Assembly (NCBI GenBank): GCA_023663905.1 | Contig: JAMPGO010000002.1 | Span: 94,737-158,736, forward strand | DNA: 64,000 nucleotides | Origin: Ruminococcus flavefaciens | GTDB taxonomy: Bacteria; Bacillota; Clostridia; Oscillospirales; Ruminococcaceae | Reading direction: 5' to 3' | In this document: positions 1 to 7,903 of the stretch, one piece after another | Position numbering within the stretch: position 1 is the first letter of the stretch | Layout: each line of letters opens with the position of its first letter | Notes under the pieces: generated by a model | What the model was told of the DNA's origin: nothing | The model's input: only the letters and a program-made list of their open reading frames with translations | Database searches by the model: none | Program-made: the position numbers and the translations under genes

Positions 1-12
1 TCTAAGTGCCAT
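1..12 (-). CDS. def: Start of peptide deformylase (partial, cut by window edge)
   Basis: Only four codons are visible (MALR), read leftwards off the window. An AAGGA ribosome-binding site lies just upstream, between this start and the priA stop. MALR is a usual start for clostridial peptide deformylases, and def follows priA in the common Firmicute order priA-def-fmt. The name therefore rests on position and four residues and is an inference. Confidence 0.45.
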
Positions 13-36
13 AATTAATATATCCTTTTTACTGTA

Positions 37-2481
37 TTATACACCAACATCGCCGTTTATATCGGCATAGAAGGTGATTTTTTTCATTTCCTTAAGCTTT
101 GCACCCTCACGGAGGACTGTGCTGATAAACCTGCGCATTTCGGGATTATTCTTGAATTTCATAACAATTCTGCGACGGTATCTGCCGTTAATCTTTGAAT
201 GCGAAGCTTTAAGCGGACCAAGAACACGTACAGGCGTTTTCGGCTGTAATTCCCTGAGCCGTTCATTCATCAGCATAAGCACTGCGCCTGAAGCCGTTTC
301 AACTGCACCCTCATCTTCTCCGGAAATACAGAAAATACACATATCGCACAGCGGAGGAAAAATCATCATACGTCTTATTGCGATTTCCTCATTGTAAAAT
401 CCCGTGTAGTTCTGTTCCGCAGCAAGATTCATAACATAATGCTCGGGAAGAAACGTCTGCAAAACCGCCCTGCCCTTTTTTCCGCCTCGTCCTCCACGTC
501 CGACAACCTGAGTTATAAGCGAAAATGTACGCTCATAGCTTCTGAAATCGCCTGAATACAGCGAGGAATCAACCGAAAGCACTCCCACGAGAGTGACGTT
601 CGGGAAATCAAGTCCCTTGCCAATCATCTGAGTGCCTACCATTATATCATACTCGCCGTTTCTGAATGCTGTGAAGCTATTTTCGTAGGAATATCTTGAA
701 AAAGTGGTATCAGCGTCCATACGGAGAATCCTTGCGGACGGAAAAGCGCTGTTCAGCTCCTCTTCCAGCTTCTGCGTGCCGAAGCCCATTACTTTCAGCT
801 TATCAGAACCGCATTGCGGACATTTTTCAGGGACTTCACTCGCATATCCGCAGTAGTGGCACATCATCTTGCCGTTTTTCTTGTGAAACGTCAGCGGTAC
901 GGAGCAGTTTTTGCAGTAAACAGGCTGACTGCACTTGCGACAGCTCATTATAGTATGGAATCCTCTCCTGTTCAGGAGAAGAATACTCTGCTCGCCGTTT
1001 TGCAGATTACAGTTGATTTCATCCGCAAGCTCACGGCTGAACTCGGATGTATTTCCGTCCATACGTTCAGCGGTCATATCAACAACAGAAACCTCGGGAA
1101 GAACGTTTGTTCCGTAGCGGTTTTTCATCTCAATGAGATTATAAATGCCCTTCTGTGCGAAGTAATAGCTTTCAATTGACGGTGTTGCGGAAGCAAGCAG
1201 GAGAACGCTGTTGTTGTGCGCACACCTCTGCTTTGCAACATTGTGAGCGAGATAGCGTGGCGAAATGTCGGATTTATAGGTGCGTTCGCCCTCTTCATCG
1301 ATTATAATAAGCCCAATATTCTCAACAGGTGCAAAAACAGCGCTTCTCGTGCCTATGACAATATCAGCGTCGCCCCGCCTGATTCTCTTGTATTCGTCAA
1401 GTCGCTGACCGAGAGACAGTCCGCTGTGAATAACGGCAATTTTTTCGCCGAAAAGCGACCTGAAACGGTGCATAACCTGCGGAGTGAGACTGATTTCGGG
1501 AATAAGCATAATAACACGTCTGCCGATTTTTATCGTGCTGTCAATCAGCTTTTCAAAAACCGATGTTTTACCGCTTCCCGTTACTCCGTGGAGAAGAAAT
1601 ACCGACGGCTTGTTTTCAGTAATACCGGCAAAAACTCTGTCGTAGGCATTCTGCTGTTCCTCGGAAAGAACGGTTGCGGAAATGTCGATATGCTCCTCAT
1701 CGCCGTCCCAGACGGAGCGGAGAACTTCCGTTTCGTACTCCTCCACCGCACCCGACAGAATGAGCCTTTTTATTACAGAGACCGTAAATCCGCACATATA
1801 GGCGACTTCGCTGATTCCTGCCGAGCCGTATTCCTGTAAAAATTCCACAGCCTTTTTCTGCTTCGGAGTGAGAGAAAATTTATCGGGATTTCTGATATAC
1901 AAATCGCTCAGGCGAATCATTTTCATAGTTGCGTCGCCTACAGCCTGCCTGAAATCATTTGCCGATTTAACCGCCTCGGAATCAAGAAGCTCGTCAACAT
2001 AAAGTCTGCCGTTTTCAGAAATATAATTTGTAAGATATTCCGTAAGCAGACTGTCGCTGTCGATTGATTTCAGAATTTCAAGAAGCTCCACGGCTTTTTC
2101 GGACAGGATTTCAGAATCCGTAAAATTTTTTGCGAGACTGAAATGCTCCTTAGCCCTGATACTCATCGCAGGCGGAAGCATAGCCCTGACAGCATCGAAA
2201 TAAGTGCAGAACGTATATTCGTGAAGATATTCCGCTATTTTCAGCTGTTCCGCCGAAATAACAGGCTTATTGTCAATCTGTGCAATAACAGGCTTCAGCC
2301 CGGCAGAACTCTTATCGCCCAGCCGTATAACAACTCCTACACGTCGCTGATTTCCACGACCGAACGGCACAAGAACCCTGCAACCCTCGCTGAGAGCCAT
2401 ATTCGCAGGAACACTGTAGCTGAACAGCATATCAAAAGAATAAGCCGTTCCGCTTACAGCAACTTCCGCAGTCACCGACAT
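37..2481 (-). CDS. priA: Primosomal protein N', replication restart helicase PriA
   Basis: This 814-residue protein is a 3'-5' superfamily 2 DNA helicase that reloads the replisome at stalled forks. The N-terminal third matches the PriA DNA-binding part. The helicase core follows, with Walker A (GVTGSGKT), motif II, a TATPS-like motif III (LASATPS) and the GTQMIGKG motif. A zinc-binding insert has eight cysteines in paired C-x2-C motifs (CRKC, CKNC, CHYC, CPQC). Motif II reads DEEGE where most PriA proteins have DEEH. The start ATG lies directly after the rpoZ stop, and its GAGGA ribosome-binding site is inside the end of rpoZ, so the two are likely translationally coupled. Length is normal for the family. 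Confidence 0.96.
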   Translation of the reverse strand: MSVTAEVAVSGTAYSFDMLFSYSVPANMALSEGCRVLVPFGRGNQRRVGVVIRLGDKSSAGLKPVIAQIDNKPVISAEQLKIAEYLHEYTFCTYFDAVRAMLPPAMSIRAKEHFSLAKNFTDSEILSEKAVELLEILKSIDSDSLLTEYLTNYISENGRLYVDELLDSEAVKSANDFRQAVGDATMKMIRLSDLYIRNPDKFSLTPKQKKAVEFLQEYGSAGISEVAYMCGFTVSVIKRLILSGAVEEYETEVLRSVWDGDEEHIDISATVLSEEQQNAYDRVFAGITENKPSVFLLHGVTGSGKTSVFEKLIDSTIKIGRRVIMLIPEISLTPQVMHRFRSLFGEKIAVIHSGLSLGQRLDEYKRIRRGDADIVIGTRSAVFAPVENIGLIIIDEEGERTYKSDISPRYLAHNVAKQRCAHNNSVLLLASATPSIESYYFAQKGIYNLIEMKNRYGTNVLPEVSVVDMTAERMDGNTSEFSRELADEINCNLQNGEQSILLLNRRGFHTIMSCRKCSQPVYCKNCSVPLTFHKKNGKMMCHYCGYASEVPEKCPQCGSDKLKVMGFGTQKLEEELNSAFPSARILRMDADTTFSRYSYENSFTAFRNGEYDIMVGTQMIGKGLDFPNVTLVGVLSVDSSLYSGDFRSYERTFSLITQVVGRGGRGGKKGRAVLQTFLPEHYVMNLAAEQNYTGFYNEEIAIRRMMIFPPLCDMCIFCISGEDEGAVETASGAVLMLMNERLRELQPKTPVRVLGPLKASHSKINGRYRRRIVMKFKNNPEMRRFISTVLREGAKLKEMKKITFYADINGDVGV

Positions 2482-2482
2482 A

Positions 2483-2686
2483 TTATTCCTCGCCGACAGT
2501 GCTGACTATTCTGCATTTACCGCTTGCGAGTTCCTCAACGGCAGTTTTTACGGGCTTTTCCTCCAGTGTCTGCTCGTTTGCATAAAGTTCGTCGGAAATC
2601 TCTCTTGCACGTTTTGCAACGGCGATTACGAGAGAATAGCAACTCTCATTCTTTGAAATAATCTGATTTACTGCTGGTCTAAGCAT
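2483..2686 (-). CDS. rpoZ: DNA-directed RNA polymerase subunit omega
   Basis: This 67-residue protein is the omega subunit, which helps fold and hold beta-prime in RNA polymerase. The N-terminal part has the family pattern: a Met-Leu-Arg-Pro start, a serine- and tyrosine-containing SCYSLVIAVAKRAREI helix, then an acidic linker and a conserved KPV-x-A-V-EE segment. It sits between gmk and priA, the usual Firmicute setting, although the coaBC gene often found after rpoZ is absent. The start is supported by an AGAGGTG ribosome-binding site seven bases upstream. Confidence 0.93.
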   Translation of the reverse strand: MLRPAVNQIISKNESCYSLVIAVAKRAREISDELYANEQTLEEKPVKTAVEELASGKCRIVSTVGEE

Positions 2687-2708
2687 AATTAATCACCTCT
2701 CTGTAAAT

Positions 2709-3284
2709 TTACCCTTTGCTGACTTTCAGCTGTTCCGCACGGATTACCGCAAAGAAATCGCTGACAGCATCCTCAAGGGCATCGTTGACAATATCATAAT
2801 CATATTCGGAAGCACAGGACAGCTCTCTTTCCGCCTGAGCAACTCTCTTCTCAATAATCTCCTCTGATTCAGTGCCGCGCTTTCTGAGACGACGGCGGAG
2901 TTCCTCAACAGAGGGCGGAGAGATAAATATAAACAGTGCGTCGGGTCTGATTTTGCGTATTTTCATAGCGCCCTGCACTTCAATCTCCAGAATCACGTTA
3001 ATGCCCTCATTCAGCTTGTTTTCAACCTCCGAAACAAGCGTTCCGTAATAGTTGTCGCAATAGCAGGCATATTCAAGAAATTCATTATTCTGGATTTTGC
3101 TCTCGAAATCCTCTTTTTTAAGGAAATAGTAGTTCACGCCGTCAATTTCGCCCTCACGGGGACTGCGTGTCGTGGCGGAAACCGAGCAGTAGAAATTCTT
3201 ATCCTTAAGAATTTCAGCGAGCATAGTTCCTTTTCCACAGCCTGACGGAGCAGAAAAAACAATAAGCCTTCCTTTATTCGTCAT
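2709..3284 (-). CDS. gmk: Guanylate kinase
   Basis: This enzyme phosphorylates GMP to GDP with ATP in purine nucleotide synthesis. Visible motifs are the P-loop ([10 protein letters not shown]), the GMP-binding TTRSPREGE and NYYF-type region, and the LEIEVQGA segment. I chose the ATG at 3284 (191 residues) over an in-frame ATG at 3305: a GGAGGT ribosome-binding site lies seven bases before the former, and the longer form would add seven residues lying in the remA end. The start overlaps the remA stop by 11 bases, which suggests coupled translation. Confidence 0.96.
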   Translation of the reverse strand: MTNKGRLIVFSAPSGCGKGTMLAEILKDKNFYCSVSATTRSPREGEIDGVNYYFLKKEDFESKIQNNEFLEYACYCDNYYGTLVSEVENKLNEGINVILEIEVQGAMKIRKIRPDALFIFISPPSVEELRRRLRKRGTESEEIIEKRVAQAERELSCASEYDYDIVNDALEDAVSDFFAVIRAEQLKVSKG

Positions 3285-3531
3285 CGTCTGTACCTCCGGT
3301 TTCATTTATTCTCGAAGCAAGAGTTTCCGTGACAATGGACGACAATATAATGTGACCGCTGTCCATAATTATCACAGCCCTTGTCTTTCGACCATAAGTA
3401 GCGTCAATTGCCCTTCCGCCGTCTTTGGCTTCCTGAACGAGCCTCTTAATCGGGGCGGAATCGGGACTTACGATAGTTACAATTCTTGTTGCGGAAATCA
3501 TATTTCCGTAGCCGATATTAATCATCTTCAT
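3274..3531 (-). CDS. remA: RemA/DUF370 family DNA-binding regulator
   Basis: This 85-residue protein matches the RemA family, small DNA-binding regulators first described for biofilm matrix genes in Bacillus subtilis. Family marks are the N-terminal INIGYGN motif, a SPDSAPIKR segment, the A[13 protein letters not shown] stretch and the DSGHIILS strand. It lies between yicC and gmk as in many Firmicutes. No strong ribosome-binding site is visible; the start is six bases beyond the yicC stop, so translation probably continues from yicC. An ATG two codons later is an equally possible start. What it regulates here is unknown. Confidence 0.9.
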   Translation of the reverse strand: MKMINIGYGNMISATRIVTIVSPDSAPIKRLVQEAKDGGRAIDATYGRKTRAVIIMDSGHIILSSIVTETLASRINETGGTDDDE

Positions 3532-3537
3532 AGCTTT

Positions 3538-4416
3538 TTACTCGATATTCTGAATCTGCTCTCGGATTTTTTCAAGCTCCGCTTTCATAGCGACAACAAG
3601 CTTTGTTATATTCAAATCCTGCGCCTTTGAGCCGATAGTATTGACTTCACGGTTCATTTCCTGCACGATAAAATCAAGCTTTCTGCCGATAGCTTCGCCT
3701 GAATCAAGCAGGTCGGTGAGCTGAGAAATGTGACTGCGAAGCCGTACTGTTTCCTCATCAACAGCAACCTTGTCGGCAAAAATAGCGGCTTCGGTAATAA
3801 TACGCTGATTATCGATGTCCTTGCCGTCAAGAAGTTCCCGAAGCTTCTGATAGAGCCTGTTGCGGTAGTTTTCAGTGGTTTTCGGGGAAAGCTCCTCCAC
3901 CTTGCCGACCATTTCAAGAATAAGAGCCGTTTTTTCAAGAACATCCGTGCGGAGCTTCTCGCCCTCTTTTTCACGCATTTCAACAAACTTTTCAAGCGCC
4001 TCGCCTGCAACTTCGGCAACGTCATTCCAAACCTGCTCTTCGTCGTCAGGAGTTTTCTGCACATTGAAAATATCGGGAAGCTTAATCAGCTTGGAAAGAG
4101 TAATATCATCGCTGAGATTAAGCTCCTCGGCAACACTTCGCAGGGCATTAATATACCCTTCAGCCACTCCCTTGTTAATGGCAATCTCCGTGTCTCTGCC
4201 CTCGATGTTGTTAATGCTCACGTTAATGTCAATTTTTCCACGTGAAACCCTCGATTTCAGCAGAGCCTTGAGTTTTTCGTCAATATAGCTGTAGGTTCTC
4301 GGAACTCTTGACGAATATTCATAATATCTATGATTTACGGAACGGATTTCCACAAGAATATCACGTCCGTTAAGGATTTTCTGTGTACGACCGTAGCCTG
4401 TCATACTTTTAAGCAC
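3538..4416 (-). CDS. yicC: YicC/YloC family endoribonuclease
   Basis: The protein (292 residues from the GTG start) belongs to the YicC family, recently recognised as endoribonucleases. It begins with the family signature KSMTGYGR, has RSVNHRYY near residue 30, and ends with the conserved DFIVQEMNREVNTIGSKA segment. I chose the GTG at 4416, which places the family signature at the N terminus and has AAGGCGG just upstream. Longer versions would start about eight bases from the predicted transcription start (promoter at 4461-4489), leaving no room for a ribosome-binding site. It heads the yicC-remA-gmk-rpoZ-priA operon. Confidence 0.92.
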   Translation of the reverse strand: MLKSMTGYGRTQKILNGRDILVEIRSVNHRYYEYSSRVPRTYSYIDEKLKALLKSRVSRGKIDINVSINNIEGRDTEIAINKGVAEGYINALRSVAEELNLSDDITLSKLIKLPDIFNVQKTPDDEEQVWNDVAEVAGEALEKFVEMREKEGEKLRTDVLEKTALILEMVGKVEELSPKTTENYRNRLYQKLRELLDGKDIDNQRIITEAAIFADKVAVDEETVRLRSHISQLTDLLDSGEAIGRKLDFIVQEMNREVNTIGSKAQDLNITKLVVAMKAELEKIREQIQNIE

Positions 4417-4460
4417 ATAACCGCCTTCTTTCATAAAATTTCGCATAATTACACTATTCT

Positions 4461-4489
4461 ATTATACCACGAATGCAAATAAAATGCAA
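4461..4489 (-). promoter_or_regulatory. Sigma-A promoter of the yicC-priA operon
   Basis: On the minus strand the sequence has TTGCAT, a 17-base spacer and TATAAT. The predicted start of transcription is near 4454, just before yicC. Confidence 0.7.
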
Positions 4490-4507
4490 GCCTTTTTTAT
4501 AAAATAA

Positions 4508-4529
4508 AAGGGACGCCGAAGCGTCCCTT
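4508..4529 (-). terminator. Intrinsic terminator after the CBM4-GH9 cellulase gene
   Basis: A perfect 9-bp stem (AAGGGACGC with its complement) is closed by a TTCG loop on the minus strand and followed by a T-rich run. It lies 30 bases past the cellulase stop codon. Confidence 0.85.
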
Positions 4530-4559
4530 AAAAATCGTATGAGCAAAATTTATTTAAGA

Positions 4560-7500
4560 TTACTTGCTGAGAGCATCGAACTGTGCCTGTGTAATCGGGA
4601 ACTCAGGCTGTGTAACCTTGCCTGCTGCCATATACTGGAGAGCAAGTGCGTCGAGACCTGTTACACCGCCACCGTTGTCAACGATGTCAGCATTGATAGC
4701 GCCCTGCTTACCGAGAGCATACTTATCCTTGTTACCAAGAGACTGGATGATAGCAGCTGCGTCAGCAACGTCAACTACGCCGTCCTCGTTAGCATCGCCC
4801 CAGAGAGTCTTAGTGTCGTCGCCGCCTGTTGTACCGCTTGTTGAAGGCTTTGTAGTATCGCCCTTTTCAACGTTAGGAGCAACGTCGTCCATATAAGATG
4901 ACATCCAAACGAGAGGAGCGTTCCAGTTGATTGTGATTTCGTTTACAGACCAAGCTTCTGCGTTGTCAACGAAGCACTTCTGAGGAGCAAGTGTACCTCT
5001 CTTCATACCGAGACCGCCGATGTACGGGTCCTGCATACCTGAACCAGGACCACCTGAAAGGATACCGGCAGGAGCCATCGGGAATGATGAGTCAACACCG
5101 TGACACCAGAGTCTGTGGTGAGGATATGTGAGAGTGATGTCGCCGTAGCCTGAAACATATGAGAAGTCGTTTCCGTTACGTCCGTAGATGTAGTCGAGAG
5201 CTTCAGCAGCACCGTCGATATACTTCTTTTCGCCTGTTGAATCATAAGCATAAGCCATAACGATAGCGTTGTTGATAACAAATGAGTTTGAACCCCACTC
5301 GTAACCGTCGATTACCTCGAGAACGCCGTTCTTGTCAGCAGGAATGTTTGTAGCATCTGTGAATGTTGTGCCGTGATAAGGAATACCCATACCCTGATTA
5401 GCCTGTTCCTTGAGATATTCGTCAGCAGCTGCAGCGATAGAATCGTTAACCATCTTAGCCTTGTCAGCTGAGAGCTTATCCTGGTTGAGGTAGAGTGAGA
5501 GTGTTCCGAGACCTGATGTACAGCCCCAGTTGAATGAGCTGAGTGAACCCTTGTTCTCGCCGCCGCCGAGGTTGTAAGTAAGGCTGTATGCCTTATCTGT
5601 ACCTGTTGAATCGTTCGGGTTGGAGTAAGTTTCCATCATTTCCTGATACTTTGTATCGCCTGTTGTAATGAACAGCTCAGAAGCAGCCCAGTACATATCA
5701 TCGTATACGTATGTATCACCGTAAGGACCACCGCCCTTTGCCTGGTCGAGAGGAGCAAAGTAAACATCACTTTCCCAGCTTCCCTCCTTAACCTTCCAGC
5801 CGTCGCCGGAGTTAAGAACAGCCTGATAGCCAGCCTCAGCATACTCAAGACACTTCTTAGCATATGCGGAGTCATACTCTTCCCAAAGACGTGAAGCCTG
5901 TGCAGCACAAGCAACCATATTGAGAGTAGCTGCATACGTCGGAGGCTTAACGATACGGATACAATCCTCGAATCCTTCGTAAGCCCACGCGTGAATAGCA
6001 AGACCTGTCCACTTGTGGTCGTGGAGCTTGTGGTAAACCATACCTGCATCCTTACCATAGTACGGGTCTTTGGAATCAACAATCATATCGAAGAACCAGT
6101 CAAGCTCAACCTTAGCTTCCTGGAGTGCGTCAGGAATATTGTCGCCGCCCTCAGGGATAACAACTGAACCGTCAGTCCACTTGCTGTCTGTGCCAAGCTT
6201 CTTGGACATTTCGTAAGCGTTCTGGAGTGTCCATACAGATACACCGCCGTTTACAACGTATTTACCGTGGTCACCTGCGTCGTACCAGCCGTATGTTGCT
6301 TCAATCTGATATTTCTTGTCAACGTCTGTACCTTCACCGTTATAGAGGTCCTGCCACTTCGGCTGTACATAAGCCTTATCCGGGTTGTGACCGTACTCGC
6401 TGTGAGCAAGTGTAGACTTGTCGCCAGATGTGATATAAGCGGACTCTATCGGAATACCTGAACGGTTCTGATAGTAGTAGTTAAATGAATCTCTGAGAAC
6501 ACCATCATAGATAGAGTTGTCAATGCGGAACTCGTGTGACTCGTTCATTACGTAGTCAACATTAGTCTTCCAGTTTGTCCAGATAACCTGGTCGCCGCTA
6601 ATCTTTGTATCGTAAGCACCTACAACAATACCTGACTGTGTGCCTGAAACACCTACTGTATCGTGAACGATGAGCTTGTATGTACCAGCTTTGTCAAGTT
6701 CAGAGAAATCACAGATATGAACGTTAGCACCTGAATCCTTGTATCTTGTACGTGTGATATTAAGACCGCCGATTGTAACCTGTGTATCTGCCGATGTACC
6801 TGAATCAGGGTCAGCGCCGAAAACAGTTGTCTTGCCTGAGTAAACAACTTCGCCTGATGTGGAATCAACAACATCGAAATCGAGAGCTGAAGAAGCGTCT
6901 GTTACATAAGAAGCCTTCTTGCTGAGAGCCTGATAGTAACCAACCTGATTGAGACGAACGTTTGTCTTAGGTCTTACAACACCGTACTCAGCTGTCGGGT
7001 CTGCGTCGTTCTCGTTGCTTGTTGTATCGATAAGAGAAAGGTTATCGAAAGTAAGTGTAGAGCCGTCAGGCATACCTGTATCGTTGTTGCCGTAAGCGCC
7101 GTTGTTGTTAGCATAATGGAAAGCCCACTCTGCAACTTCAAGAGTTTCACTTGCTGTGAAAGTATCCTTGAATGTAAGAGTCTGACCTGCAGAAAGCTGA
7201 ACAGGCTGCCACTCCTGACCGGAGATATTGTGCCAGAGTTCCTTATTACCTGCATAGTTACCTACCTTGGAATAGAGCCAGCCTGCTGCTGAAGCAGTAA
7301 CCTCACCGCTGATTTCATAGGTGTGACCTGCAACAATGCTAAGACCTCTGTGACGGAGCTGAAGGTCCCAACGACCATTACCGCCGTTCTGATTGTCGAT
7401 AGTAACGATGTACTTACCGTTTTCAATGTCAAAGTGCTGTTTTGCCGGAGCTGTTTCGCAAACGTGCCAAGGAAGACCTGTGCCATCCTCGAAGTCAGTC

Positions 7501-7619
7501 TGACCGAGCTGCTGACCTGCGGAAGCAGTCATCGGAGCGATGATGCTTGTAACAGAAGTAGCGAGCATAGCAGCAGACATAAGACTTCCGGCAATTGCCT
7601 TAGAAATTTTCTTGTGCAT
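4560..7619 (-). CDS. Secreted cellulosomal GH9 cellulase, CBM4-Ig-GH9-dockerin
   Basis: This 1019-residue secreted enzyme should cleave beta-1,4-glucan in cellulose. Residues 1-34 form a signal peptide. Residues about 37-198 resemble a CBM4-type carbohydrate-binding module, 218-335 the N-terminal Ig-like domain found before many GH9 domains, and about 345-910 the GH9 catalytic domain. Catalytic landmarks are DAGDHGKY (447-454), the PHHRLW histidines (834-835) and Glu894 in the NEITINWNA motif. A short linker leads to a dockerin (939-1003) with two calcium-binding repeats, so the enzyme should plug into a cohesin scaffold. The start at 7619 has a GGGAGGG ribosome-binding site and a signal peptide directly behind it; a longer frame to 7718 lacks both. 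The CBM-Ig-GH9 order is typical of processive GH9 enzymes. Confidence 0.95.
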   Translation of the reverse strand: MHKKISKAIAGSLMSAAMLATSVTSIIAPMTASAGQQLGQTDFEDGTGLPWHVCETAPAKQHFDIENGKYIVTIDNQNGGNGRWDLQLRHRGLSIVAGHTYEISGEVTASAAGWLYSKVGNYAGNKELWHNISGQEWQPVQLSAGQTLTFKDTFTASETLEVAEWAFHYANNNGAYGNNDTGMPDGSTLTFDNLSLIDTTSNENDADPTAEYGVVRPKTNVRLNQVGYYQALSKKASYVTDASSALDFDVVDSTSGEVVYSGKTTVFGADPDSGTSADTQVTIGGLNITRTRYKDSGANVHICDFSELDKAGTYKLIVHDTVGVSGTQSGIVVGAYDTKISGDQVIWTNWKTNVDYVMNESHEFRIDNSIYDGVLRDSFNYYYQNRSGIPIESAYITSGDKSTLAHSEYGHNPDKAYVQPKWQDLYNGEGTDVDKKYQIEATYGWYDAGDHGKYVVNGGVSVWTLQNAYEMSKKLGTDSKWTDGSVVIPEGGDNIPDALQEAKVELDWFFDMIVDSKDPYYGKDAGMVYHKLHDHKWTGLAIHAWAYEGFEDCIRIVKPPTYAATLNMVACAAQASRLWEEYDSAYAKKCLEYAEAGYQAVLNSGDGWKVKEGSWESDVYFAPLDQAKGGGPYGDTYVYDDMYWAASELFITTGDTKYQEMMETYSNPNDSTGTDKAYSLTYNLGGGENKGSLSSFNWGCTSGLGTLSLYLNQDKLSADKAKMVNDSIAAAADEYLKEQANQGMGIPYHGTTFTDATNIPADKNGVLEVIDGYEWGSNSFVINNAIVMAYAYDSTGEKKYIDGAAEALDYIYGRNGNDFSYVSGYGDITLTYPHHRLWCHGVDSSFPMAPAGILSGGPGSGMQDPYIGGLGMKRGTLAPQKCFVDNAEAWSVNEITINWNAPLVWMSSYMDDVAPNVEKGDTTKPSTSGTTGGDDTKTLWGDANEDGVVDVADAAAIIQSLGNKDKYALGKQGAINADIVDNGGGVTGLDALALQYMAAGKVTQPEFPITQAQFDALSK

Positions 7620-7634
7620 TTGTATACCCTCCCA

Positions 7635-7754
7635 AAAGATATAAAATATAAATTTTTTATAACGCAGTATCAGTGCAAACACTGCGGTTATACTGCTTAT
7701 TAAAGTCAACGGGGTCATCCATAACGGACTGCACCTGTTTTACCCGTTAATCAT
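7635..7754 (-). promoter_or_regulatory. Leader of the CBM4-GH9 cellulase mRNA with a strong hairpin
   Basis: About 130 bases separate the predicted transcription start (near 7748) and the start codon. On the minus strand this leader contains GCAGTAT ... CAGTG-TTTG-CACTG ATACTGC (roughly 7661-7697), a 12-bp stem with a 5-base bulge. It has no T run after it, so it is not an obvious terminator. A role in mRNA stability is possible but is only inference. Confidence 0.5.
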
Positions 7755-7783
7755 ATTATATTATATTCGCATAAAAAAGTAAA
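7755..7783 (-). promoter_or_regulatory. Promoter of the CBM4-GH9 cellulase gene
   Basis: Minus-strand TTTACT, a 17-base spacer and TATAAT lie about 135 bases upstream of the start codon. Confidence 0.65.
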
Positions 7784-7857
7784 TAGCTTTCCTGAATTTC
7801 GTTTATTTCTATAATATTTTTATGCATTTTTTGTGCAATATTACAATTTTTTGGATT

Positions 7858-7886
7858 AACAAAAGGAGTAAAAAACTCCTTTTGTT
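7858..7886 (-). terminator. Terminator after the GH9-CBM3 cellulase gene
   Basis: A perfect 12-bp inverted repeat (AACAAAAGGAGT and its complement) with a five-base loop lies 17 bases after the stop codon. The T-rich stretch is partly inside the stem, so its strength is uncertain. Confidence 0.65.
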
Positions 7887-7903
7887 AACAAATTGTGAAT
7901 AAA

